A stretch of 33,712 nt of DNA from Pedosphaera sp. (GTDB lineage: Bacteria; Verrucomicrobiota; Verrucomicrobiia; Limisphaerales; SXQI01): the NCBI GenBank assembly GCA_025359965.1, contig JANYDC010000126.1:1-33712 (forward strand), written 5' to 3'. A program made the position numbers and the translations under genes. The notes under the pieces are model-generated. The model searched no databases. It was not told the origin of the DNA and worked only from the letters and a program-made list of their open reading frames with translations. Of the stretch, positions 16,324 through 23,599 are shown in pieces (position 1 is the first letter of the stretch; every line of letters starts with the position of its first letter).

Positions 16324-17304
16324 ATGGTGATGAGCAAGAGTTGTGCGTTTGGCAAATGCTGTGATTGGAGTATGATCAGCCGCATCGAACGTCACATGGA
16401 GAAACGCCAACTTAAACCGGGGGAAGTCAGTCCGAAGCAAATTGCCATCATCATTGCGGTGGTGGTCCTGGGGCTTTCGTTTGGATTTTTCCTGATCGAC
16501 CGCAATTCGCGCCGGGTGCCGCGCAAGGCTGTTTCGACCGGTATGAGCCACGTGCTGCCCCAGTCTTTTGTGGTGCGAGAAACGAACGGCATGATGTGGA
16601 TTCCGAGTGGCACCTTCTACATGGGATCAACCAATGGACCTCAGAATGAGCAGCCTCAGCGCCTCATTATTTTGAATGGTTTCTGGATCGACCGACACGA
16701 GGTTACGGTGGGGGAGTTTTCGGCGTTTGTGAGTGCCTCGGCTTTTGTCACCGCTCAAGAGCGGGCAGGGGCGCCCACCAGCGAAACTTGGCGAAGTGCG
16801 CTGGATGGAAGCGTGAGTGAAAAATCCAAGAATTTGCCGGTCACTTGGGTGACTTGGGAGGATGCGAAGGCTTTTGCCAAATGGGCCAATAAACGACTGC
16901 CTACCGAGGCTGAGTGGGAATATGCCGCTCGTGGGACGCTGGACCGGCAGCCCTGGCCTTGGGGGGCAACGGCGCTTTCCGATGAGTTGGTCAATTTTGA
17001 TTTTGGGAAGGGCGCGCAGATTCAGGTCGTGGACAGTCATCCTGCCAATCCATTGGGGCTGCGCGATATGGCCGGCAACGTGACGGAGTGGGTCTGGGAT
17101 TGGTATGCAGCGCCATACGAGGAACCGCCTTCTCCGGTGAATCCGCGCGGCCCGACCAACGGCTTGGTGAAAGTGGTGCGCGGAGGGAGCTTTCGCACGC
17201 TCGCTGATAAGATCTCAGCCGGGGCCAATTCGTTCCGCGAGCCAGTTAATTCTAAAACCGCGCGGGCCGATCTTGGTTTTCGCTGTGTCCGCGCGGTGCA
17301 GTAA
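16324..17304 (+). CDS. Membrane-anchored formylglycine-generating-enzyme-like (SUMF1) protein
   Basis: This protein of up to 326 residues has one N-terminal membrane segment (about 39-57: IAIIIAVVVLGLSFGFFLI) and a periplasmic FGE-sulfatase domain (about 90-325). The domain is clear from MMWIPSGTFYMGS, FWIDRHEVTVGEFSAFV, LPVTWVTWEDAKAFAKWANKRLPTEAEWEYAARG, MAGNVTEWVWDWY and KVVRGGSF, ending LGFRCVRAV. The cysteine pair of true formylglycine-generating enzymes is not seen; only the usual GFRC cysteine remains, so sulfatase activation is unlikely and a binding role is as likely. No sulfatase gene is nearby. In-frame starts at 16324, 16372 and 16396 are all possible; I give the longest. Confidence 0.88.
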   Translation: MVMSKSCAFGKCCDWSMISRIERHMEKRQLKPGEVSPKQIAIIIAVVVLGLSFGFFLIDRNSRRVPRKAVSTGMSHVLPQSFVVRETNGMMWIPSGTFYMGSTNGPQNEQPQRLIILNGFWIDRHEVTVGEFSAFVSASAFVTAQERAGAPTSETWRSALDGSVSEKSKNLPVTWVTWEDAKAFAKWANKRLPTEAEWEYAARGTLDRQPWPWGATALSDELVNFDFGKGAQIQVVDSHPANPLGLRDMAGNVTEWVWDWYAAPYEEPPSPVNPRGPTNGLVKVVRGGSFRTLADKISAGANSFREPVNSKTARADLGFRCVRAVQ

Positions 17305-17374
17305 GATTCGATTTGTAGCCTATTCAAAAATCGTCGCAAGAATTTGAAGGGAACGCACATGGATAGATGTGAGT

Positions 17375-17761
17375 TTACCAAATCAAAGGCACGCCATAGG
17401 CAGTGAAGGCGGCATCGCATGTTATTACTGAGAGTCCCTCCGCTTGGGCTTGCGCGATAATCAAGCGATCAAAAGGATCTCCGTGATGTCGAGGCAGAGG
17501 AATCAGAGCCTGATAATGGGCAATGGAGTGAGCAAGCATCACGAAGCCGTTTGACTCCAAGACCTCTGAGAATAGTGTTTTGTAACCCACTTGGAGTTGC
17601 ATTCGGCCCAAACTGAGTTTGATGGCCACTTCCCATGCCGTTGCATGACTAACAAAACGTTCGTTGGCTGCGTCTTCCATGGCGGCTCGAGCGCGTGCGC
17701 TCAACGCATTGTTCCCCTCGCAGAACCAAAGCAAGGCGTGGGTATCGATCAGAAGCCTCAC
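17375..17761 (-). CDS. vapC: VapC-type PIN-domain toxin (second module)
   Basis: This 128-residue PIN-domain protein belongs to a different subfamily from the one at 13612. It begins MRLLIDTHALLWF (Asp6), then ATAWEVAIKLSLGRM (Glu44), HHGDPFDRLIIAQAQAEGLSVITCD (Asp98, Asp116) and ends AYGVPLIW. The DTHALLW and DPFDRLIIAQA motifs mark the group of PIN toxins paired with Phd- or DUF2281-like antitoxins. It is expected to be an Mg-dependent RNase. The GTG start overlaps the antitoxin stop by 4 nt (17758-17761). Confidence 0.92.
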   Translation of the reverse strand: MRLLIDTHALLWFCEGNNALSARARAAMEDAANERFVSHATAWEVAIKLSLGRMQLQVGYKTLFSEVLESNGFVMLAHSIAHYQALIPLPRHHGDPFDRLIIAQAQAEGLSVITCDAAFTAYGVPLIW

Positions 17762-18003
17762 GGTTCGTAGTCCTTGAACTCCTCCACTGGCTTGTCAAAG
17801 TCTTGAGATATCAAAATCTGCCCGCGCAGGCACCCAAATCCCTTAAATTGGTTGCCTATGCTTTTCTTAGCATTCTCGGCACTCAGCGGCATCAACTCCA
17901 ACTCGGCGGTTACCCTGATCGGCTGATGACCCCACCCCGCTGGAAGCGGCAGATGAAGAGTGCCGTCGGGATCAGGTTGCAGAATCGCAGTAATTGTGCT
18001 CAC
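17758..18003 (-). CDS. Antitoxin of the second PIN module (DUF2281-like)
   Basis: This 81-residue protein begins MSTITAILQPDPDGTLHLPLPAGW and carries a short AbrB-like N-terminal strand pattern. The C-terminal CLRGQILISQDFDKPVEEFKDYE is the toxin-wrapping tail typical of DUF2281/VapB-type partners of PIN toxins. It starts with GTG at 18003 and is coupled to the toxin gene by a GTGA overlap. No good palindrome was found in the 60 bp upstream. The antitoxin role rests mainly on this arrangement and the tail motif. Confidence 0.82.
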   Translation of the reverse strand: MSTITAILQPDPDGTLHLPLPAGWGHQPIRVTAELELMPLSAENAKKSIGNQFKGFGCLRGQILISQDFDKPVEEFKDYEP

Positions 18004-18066
18004 GGATCAAAATGATACGGGTTGGTCTTATTTCAGGCAACCCCACCCAAAATGGTCGCCGATTTG

Positions 18067-19788
18067 TCAGATGCCCGAAAGGGTTTTTAAAGCGCTCAAT
18101 ATTGATTCAATGGCTGATTCGACTTTGATCGGTTGCATGACGCCGCCGCGAGGTTTGAGTTCAATCTCACCTTTGGCCAGCGATTTTTCGCCGATGCCCA
18201 CGCGGAGGGGGAAACCCACAAGTTCGGAATCTTTGAACTTCACACCGGGACGGTCATCGCGATCATCAATAATGGTGTCGATGCCTTGATCGTTGAGTTT
18301 TTGGTAAAGCTCCTCGGCCAGTTTCATGACGGGGCCGTCGGCCAACACGCTGAGCGGAGTGATGCAAACAGTGAACGGGGCGACGCTGACGGGCCAGATG
18401 ATGCCGTCCTTGTCGTGGCTCTGCTCGATGACCGCCTGCATGGTGCGGGTCACGCCGATGCCGTAGCAACCCATCACCAGAGGTTTGCGCTGGCCTGTTT
18501 CATCGAGGTACAGGGCTTCGAGCGGCTCGCTGTACTTGGTGCCTAGTTTGAAAACGTGTCCGACTTCAATGGCGCGGCGGATTTTTAGGGGAGTTCCGGT
18601 GACGGGGCAGGGCTCGCCCGCTTTCACGAGGCGCAGGTCGTGCCAGAGTCCGACTTTGATATCGCGGTCCAGGTTGACATCGCGGAAGTGGAATCCGTCC
18701 TCGTTCGCGCCGGTGGTCATACCTGCGGCGTTGCGCAGTGATTCGTCGGCGATCACTGGATGCTGAGTGACACCCACTGCGCCCAGGCTTCCGGGGCGTG
18801 CGCCCAGCGCGGCGAAAATTTCATCGGACGTGGCAGCCCGGAAGTTGGCTGTGCCGGTGGCCGCCGCCAGCTTGGTTTCATTGAGCTGATGATCACCGCG
18901 CATCATTACCAGGGTGATCTTACCTTCGATCAGATAAATCAAGGTTTTGAGCTGGGCGGTTGCGGCAACATTGTAAGGCGCTGAAGCAAGGGCCTCGATT
19001 GTAACGATCCCAGGAGTGGGGAACTTGCCCGGAGCGCTGCCGGTATCAACCGTGGGCGTGGGAGTGGTCAGTCGGCTGGTTGCTTTTTCGACGTTGGCCG
19101 CGTATTCGCCGCCTTCGGAATAGGCGACTTCATTTTCACCGGTCTCGGCGGGGACCATGAATTCGTGCGAGAATTTTCCGCCAATCACGCCGGTGTCAGC
19201 CTCCACAGCGATTGCTTGAATGCCGCAGCGTTTAAATATGCGACCATAGGCCGCATACATCTTGCGATAGCTTTCCTGAGCGCCCTCATCGGTGGCGTCA
19301 AAGCTGTAGGCGTCCTTCATGATGAATTCTTTGGCCCGCATCAGACCGAAGCGGGGGCGGATTTCATCGCGAAACTTGGTCTGGACTTGGTAGAAATTTT
19401 TGGGCAGTTGGCGGTAGGACGAAATTTCGCCGGCTACCAGAGTGGTGATCACTTCCTCGTGAGTCGGTCCAAGCACCCATTCTTTACGGGAGCGGTCTTT
19501 AACCTTAAACAACACATCCTGCATCAGCTCGTATCGGCCGCTTTTCTGCCAGATATCAGAGGGCTGAAGGGCTGGCATCAGGACTTCCTGAGCCCCGGCG
19601 CGGTCCATTTCCTCGCGTATGATGCGCTCCACCTTGCGCAAAGCGCGCAGGCCGAGCGGCAAAAAGGTGTACAGGCCGCCGGTCAATTTGCGGATGAGAC
19701 CCGCGCGCAGCAAAAGCTGGTGTGAGACGATTTCCGCATCGGCAGGATTCTCTTTGAGAGTGGGGATGAGCAACTGTGACCAACGCAT
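18067..19788 (-). CDS. proS: Proline--tRNA ligase (bacterial type, with editing domain)
   Basis: ProRS charges tRNA-Pro with proline. The product from ATG 19788 has 573 residues, as usual for the bacterial type. It begins MRWSQLLIPTLKENPADAEI and has class II motif 2 (about EWVLGPTHEEV to KFRDEIRPRFGLMRAKEFIMKDAYSF), an inserted YbaK-like editing domain in the middle (TLIYLIEGKITLVMMRGDHQLNETKL), motif 3 (LVMGCYGIGVTRTMQAV) and a C-terminal anticodon-binding domain (IDTIIDDRDDRPGVKFKDSELVGFPLRV). The frame stays open upstream to 20019, but those 77 codons are unlike ProRS and lie antisense to the FAH gene end, so I exclude them. The gene is downstream of the FAH hydrolase on the same strand. 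Confidence 0.95.
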   Translation of the reverse strand: MRWSQLLIPTLKENPADAEIVSHQLLLRAGLIRKLTGGLYTFLPLGLRALRKVERIIREEMDRAGAQEVLMPALQPSDIWQKSGRYELMQDVLFKVKDRSRKEWVLGPTHEEVITTLVAGEISSYRQLPKNFYQVQTKFRDEIRPRFGLMRAKEFIMKDAYSFDATDEGAQESYRKMYAAYGRIFKRCGIQAIAVEADTGVIGGKFSHEFMVPAETGENEVAYSEGGEYAANVEKATSRLTTPTPTVDTGSAPGKFPTPGIVTIEALASAPYNVAATAQLKTLIYLIEGKITLVMMRGDHQLNETKLAAATGTANFRAATSDEIFAALGARPGSLGAVGVTQHPVIADESLRNAAGMTTGANEDGFHFRDVNLDRDIKVGLWHDLRLVKAGEPCPVTGTPLKIRRAIEVGHVFKLGTKYSEPLEALYLDETGQRKPLVMGCYGIGVTRTMQAVIEQSHDKDGIIWPVSVAPFTVCITPLSVLADGPVMKLAEELYQKLNDQGIDTIIDDRDDRPGVKFKDSELVGFPLRVGIGEKSLAKGEIELKPRGGVMQPIKVESAIESILSALKTLSGI

Positions 19789-19859
19789 AGGGATAAAGTG
19801 GAACGGTTTTGGGGGCCAACAGGCAAGGTTGAAATGATGGCCAACGCCCGAGGCGATGA

Positions 19860-20615
19860 TTATTTGACGGTGTTGATCAGAGGCGCGAGACCGCCGATCC
19901 GCACTTCCAAGCGATCCCCGGAGACAATCGGGCCAACTCCGGATGGGGTGCCGGTGAGGATCACGTCGCCCGGCAGCAGGGTCATGTTGGTGGAAATAAA
20001 GCTGACCAACTCGTAGCAATTGAAGATTAGCTGGTCAGTGGCGGAATTTTGGCGCAACTGTCCGTTTTGAAATTGCTGTATGCTTAGGCTATGAGGATCG
20101 AGCTTGGTCTCAACGTAAGGCCCGAGAGGGGTGAAAGTATCAAACGACTTGGCTCGGGCCCACTGGCTTTCGGCGTTCTGAATGGTGCGGTCGCTGATGT
20201 CTTGGGCCGAGGTGTATCCAAAAATATAGCGTGGGGCCGCGTTGGGAGTCACATTGCGGATGCGGCGTCCGATCACAATAGCCAGCTCTGCCTCGAAATC
20301 AGTACGGTGATCGGCAAAAGGGATTTCAATCTTGCCCCCATCGGCCAAAAGGGAAGTGGTGGCTTTGAACCAGAAAAGCGGCTCCTTTGGCAGGGGTTTG
20401 CCTGATTCGCGCGCGTGATCGGCATAGTTCAGGCCGACTGCGATCACTTTGGAGGGCGTGACAGGAACCAGCGTTTTCACACCTTTGGTGGGTGTGGGTT
20501 TGCGGTCGAAAGAGGGGGAGCCAAACACGTCGCCTTGCAATCGGAACAGTTCCCCATCCACGATTTTGGCGTGGAAGATATCGTCCCCCTTTTGAAACCG
20601 TCCAATGGCTGCCAT
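19860..20615 (-). CDS. Fumarylacetoacetate hydrolase (FAH) family protein
   Basis: This protein of about 251 residues has the FAH fold: IAVGLNYADHARESGKPLPKEPLFWFK, metal ligands in DFEAELAIVIGR, GYTSAQDISDRTIQ and the C-terminal LLPGDVILTGTPSGVGP. Family members hydrolyse or decarboxylate acylpyruvate-like compounds (FAHD1, 5-oxopent-3-ene-tricarboxylate decarboxylase, HpcE); the exact substrate is not predictable. I start at ATG 20615 (MAAIGRFQKGDD), which fits the family; an in-frame ATG at 20678 would add 21 residues unlike relatives. The gene faces the divergent sigma factor gene across about 130 bp and precedes proS. Confidence 0.9.
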   Translation of the reverse strand: MAAIGRFQKGDDIFHAKIVDGELFRLQGDVFGSPSFDRKPTPTKGVKTLVPVTPSKVIAVGLNYADHARESGKPLPKEPLFWFKATTSLLADGGKIEIPFADHRTDFEAELAIVIGRRIRNVTPNAAPRYIFGYTSAQDISDRTIQNAESQWARAKSFDTFTPLGPYVETKLDPHSLSIQQFQNGQLRQNSATDQLIFNCYELVSFISTNMTLLPGDVILTGTPSGVGPIVSGDRLEVRIGGLAPLINTVK

Positions 20616-20749
20616 AAATTTGAATCGAGTTTGTAGCAAAAGGAAGCTGGTCTGTTCAAGGTGAAAATCAAAATACACATTTCTTTAGGCTAGGTAAGCC
20701 CCTTCACATTTTTTGTCCGGTTCGTGCGTCGGCGGTTACTATTTGATGA

Positions 20750-22150
20750 GTGAACACTCTGACAGACCAACAGCTTTTGCGGAATTACACGGGGAATCGA
20801 TCCGAGGAATCGTTTTCCGAACTGGTGCGCCGTCACGTTGATCTCGTCTATTTCGCCGCACTGCGCATGGTGCGCGACGCTCACCTGGCCCAGGACGTAA
20901 CCCAAGGTGTGTTTGTGGCATTGGCACAAAATGCGGGTTCGCTTGCGGATCGCCCCGTCCTCTCCGGTTGGCTGCATCGAACCGCTCAAAATCTTTCAGC
21001 CAACGCTGTGCGCTCCGAGGTGCGCCGCCGCGTCCGAGAAACCGAGGCCGCCACCATGAATGAATCCTTTACCCCCGAAGCCGATCCTCTCTGGGAACAC
21101 ATAGCCCCTCACCTTGATGCCGCGCTGGGGGAATTAAGCGAGGCGGATCGGGATGCGCTTTTGTTGCGTTACTTTGAGCGGAAGTCGGCACGCGCCATGG
21201 CGGAGACTTTGGGCACAAGCGAAGACGCCGCCCAAAAACGCGTTGGCCGCGCCATCGAACGCCTGCGCGAATGCTTTGAAAAACGTGGGGTCACGGTCGG
21301 CGCGAGCGCGCTCGGAGTGATTATTTCCGCCAACGCTGTTCAGGCAGCCCCCATCGGTTTGGCCGTTATCGTTTCAACTTTCACCGCCCTGGCGGTAACA
21401 GCCCCAGCCACGATTGCAACCGCAACCATCACCAAAGCCATTGTCATGACCACGCTCCAAAAAACTCTGATCACCGCCCTCGTTGTCGCCAGTATCGCCA
21501 CACCTTTGGTGCTGTATAAAAACTCCAAGGCCAGACAACTTGAAGCCAACTCATCATTACAAAGGCAATCTGATGTATTGGCAAAGCAGCAGGCGGATAA
21601 AACGCGGCTTTCGGCTCTCGCATCCCAGGCAGGCAATCCAGACACCCTACCCAAGGAATTGCACGGACTGCGGGCCGAAGCGGGATCACTGCGAAAACAG
21701 TCGAATACGCTAACGGGCGTGAAAGCTCAAAATAGCAGACTGAAAGCAGCGGCGAACATGCCCGATGTTGAACCGTCGGATTTGGAAAAAGAGCAGGTGG
21801 CAGGGAAGATGGCTGACAGCAAAAACTGGGCGATGGCTTCTTTCCTGTATTCGAGAAAAAACAAGGGACAATTTCCTCCCTCCATTGATAAGGCGTCGTC
21901 CTTTTTTCCTGACAAAACCAAATTGGCGACCAATTCCATGGCGGACCAATATGAGATTGTTTACCACGGTTCACTGGAGAAACTCGCCCAGCCGGAGAAT
22001 GTCATTGTGGTCCGCCAAAAAGGGCCGACCTCTTATGGCAACCGATGGGCAAGTGTTTACGCTTATGGCGATGGGCATGTGGAAATGCATGTCCAGGCCG
22101 AAAGCGATTTCGAAAGTTGGGAAAAGCAGCATCTCCCTGCCACCCCGTGA
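20750..22150 (+). CDS. ECF sigma factor with membrane-anchored C-terminal extension
   Basis: This is a 466-residue sigma-70 family protein of ECF type. Region 2 is at about residues 20-95 (FSELVRRHVDLVYFAALRMVRDAHLAQDVTQGVFVAL) and region 4 at 120-175 (LGELSEADRDALLLRYFERKSARAMAETLGTSEDAAQKRVGRAIERL). Beyond it lie two hydrophobic stretches (about 183-220 and 230-256), a Gln/Lys-rich coiled coil (about 262-335) and a globular C-terminal domain (about 350-460) with FLYSRKNKGQFPPSID and AYGDGHVEMHV, which recalls pseudopilin-like proteins. The sigma part would be cytoplasmic and the tail outside. The start is GTG 20750. The next gene begins 3 bp after its stop. Confidence 0.9.
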   Translation: MNTLTDQQLLRNYTGNRSEESFSELVRRHVDLVYFAALRMVRDAHLAQDVTQGVFVALAQNAGSLADRPVLSGWLHRTAQNLSANAVRSEVRRRVRETEAATMNESFTPEADPLWEHIAPHLDAALGELSEADRDALLLRYFERKSARAMAETLGTSEDAAQKRVGRAIERLRECFEKRGVTVGASALGVIISANAVQAAPIGLAVIVSTFTALAVTAPATIATATITKAIVMTTLQKTLITALVVASIATPLVLYKNSKARQLEANSSLQRQSDVLAKQQADKTRLSALASQAGNPDTLPKELHGLRAEAGSLRKQSNTLTGVKAQNSRLKAAANMPDVEPSDLEKEQVAGKMADSKNWAMASFLYSRKNKGQFPPSIDKASSFFPDKTKLATNSMADQYEIVYHGSLEKLAQPENVIVVRQKGPTSYGNRWASVYAYGDGHVEMHVQAESDFESWEKQHLPATP

Positions 22151-22153
22151 GTT

Positions 22154-22876
22154 ATGACCAAACCAAGAATCATCCTTCTCATCTTGATTGTAGTTACTGG
22201 AGCCATTGTCTCATGGGGAATTTATCATCAAGGTGTGGTGAGATTGCAGCAGGCAGATATGGCTTGCCGGGAGCAGGCTGAAGAGTTGGCTAGGGTGAAG
22301 GAGGAAAGTGTACGGCTGTCCAATCTGATCGCTAGGTCAAAACCCTCGGGCTCCCTCTCAGACACTCAATTCCGCGAGCTGATGAGGTTGCGTGGTGAGG
22401 TCGGACAACGTCGCGGAGAAGCGAGGGAAATAGCACAGATTGACGCGACCAACCGGCAACTTTCGGCTATACTGGCCGAATCAGGCGGCGCACCGGTTGT
22501 TCCGGTTCACTGGGCCAGAGAACAAATGGCTTTTGCCGGATACGCAGATCCGGAGTCAGCCATGATCAGCACGCTTTGGGCGCTGAGCAATGGCGATCCA
22601 AGCTTTTATCGAGCCATGCTGTCAGCAGGGGAGAAGGAAGAATCGGAAGGGGAGGGGAACCCTCAAGAGATTGCTGAGCAGTACAAAAAAATTGGCGAAA
22701 TGCTTTACCCATCATCCGCCACTGGAATCAGCGTGGTCGGCAAAAAGGAGAACTCTCCGGATGAGGCCGTGGTTGATCTTTATTACGAAGGTGAAGGAAA
22801 GACTCGCAAATTCGTGGTAAGGAAAGTTGATGGGCAGTGGAAACTCCACGATATGGTTTCGATTACATCCAACTAA
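22154..22876 (+). CDS. Membrane-anchored protein partnered with the sigma factor, unknown function
   Basis: This 240-residue protein has an N-terminal membrane anchor (residues 5-22: RIILLILIVVTGAIVSWG), a coiled-coil-like stretch (about 28-105, with LARVKEESVRLSNLI and FRELMRLRGEVGQRR) and a C-terminal domain ending VDLYYEGEGKTRKFVVRKVDGQWKLHDM, which resembles the last strands of an NTF2/DUF4878-like fold. It begins 3 bp after the sigma-factor stop, so the two are surely co-transcribed. The layout mirrors the sigma-factor tail, which hints at a shared extracytoplasmic complex or an anti-sigma-like role, but no known anti-sigma motif (such as the HxxxCxxC zinc motif) is present. Confidence 0.75.
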   Translation: MTKPRIILLILIVVTGAIVSWGIYHQGVVRLQQADMACREQAEELARVKEESVRLSNLIARSKPSGSLSDTQFRELMRLRGEVGQRRGEAREIAQIDATNRQLSAILAESGGAPVVPVHWAREQMAFAGYADPESAMISTLWALSNGDPSFYRAMLSAGEKEESEGEGNPQEIAEQYKKIGEMLYPSSATGISVVGKKENSPDEAVVDLYYEGEGKTRKFVVRKVDGQWKLHDMVSITSN

Positions 22877-22895
22877 TAAGTGCCGTAAAAATTGG

Positions 22896-23404
22896 ATGAA
22901 AAAATTCCAAAACGGATTGTTGGTCGGTCGAGTCCTGCTCTTCTGCGTCAGTTGTGCCGTGGTTTTAGCGACTGTCGCCCCGCTGCGTCCCCGCGGTTCC
23001 GGGCCAAACTCAATGCTTTACATTGGGGCGATGGCGTGCATTGGCACCTTTTTCCTGAAGCTGCTTTTTGTGCGGTGGGAAGGCCTTCGGTTTGGCCATA
23101 TCAGAGCCTGTCAGGGCCGCGGAAGTCCGTTGCGTCTTGCCTTCGGATTTATCGTTGGTCTGTTTCTATCGGGTTACACACATTGATGATTGGGTGCTTC
23201 GGCCATGTTCAATGGGTTCGTTCAACTGAAATCGGTGTCTCTGAGACGATGGTGTGCATCATTGCCTTCTTGCTCTTGCCAGTCCGTGAAGAGTTGGTCG
23301 GTGCTTGTGGAAATGACCGGCCATGTTCTGGTGATGCTTTCGGGAACGATTGTTTTTTGGTGGTGGTATCGTTTCAAGGAAAAACGCCAAAAAGGTATAT
23401 AAAT
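22896..23404 (+). pseudogene. Decayed membrane-protein gene, possibly CPBP (Abi) intramembrane protease
   Basis: A frame from ATG 22896 encodes a membrane protein start (MKKFQNGLLVGRVLLFCVSC, then VRWEGLRFGHIRACQGRGSP and FGFIVGLFLSG) but stops at 23184-23186. The sense continues in another frame with LHTLMIGCFGHVQWVRSTEI and SETMVCIIAFLLLPVREEL to about 23292, then returns to the first frame with VLVEMTGHVLVMLSG and IVFWWWYRFKEKR up to a stop near 23402. Hydrophobic helices followed by REEL suggest a CPBP-type protease, but the middle core expected after the Glu-Glu motif is missing. Two frame changes and an apparent deletion point to a pseudogene; sequencing error could explain only part of this. 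Confidence 0.5.
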
Positions 23405-23481
23405 GTGGATTCTGAGTGCTTTGCACGATTTGGGCAGTTTGTATCGTAAGGCAGAAGGCTCCAATGGCAGTGACGGCCTTC

Positions 23482-23514
23482 AAGCCAGCAACAATCCTAT
23501 TGAGAGGCATCGCT
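23482..23514 (-). repeat. 33-bp dispersed repeat, copy A
   Basis: The 33 bp starting aagccagcaacaatcc and ending ggcatcgct match 25161-25193 at 29 of 33 positions, in the same orientation. Both copies lie about 50-120 bp upstream of a + strand gene, here the PQQ-type protein. Read on the minus strand, both begin ATGCCT and would encode MP-(2 residues)-RIVAGL, so they may be the start of a small coding repeat, but no full shared frame follows. Confidence 0.65.
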
Positions 23515-23599
23515 AAATCAGTGCGACTACTTTTCTCGGAATTTTTGCCCTCTCGTATATTATTGCCCGTCGAACGAGAGTCCTGTAACAGTCCTGGCC

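Noticed and set aside
9966-16370. Shared 22-bp string (ttggcaaatgctg...tggag) at about 9967 and 16350
   Set aside because: Three mismatches in 22 bp; one or two such pairs are expected by chance in a window this long.
19789-20019. 77-codon N-terminal extension of proS
   Set aside because: It is unlike ProRS, lies antisense to the conserved end of the FAH gene, and the family start fits ATG 19788.
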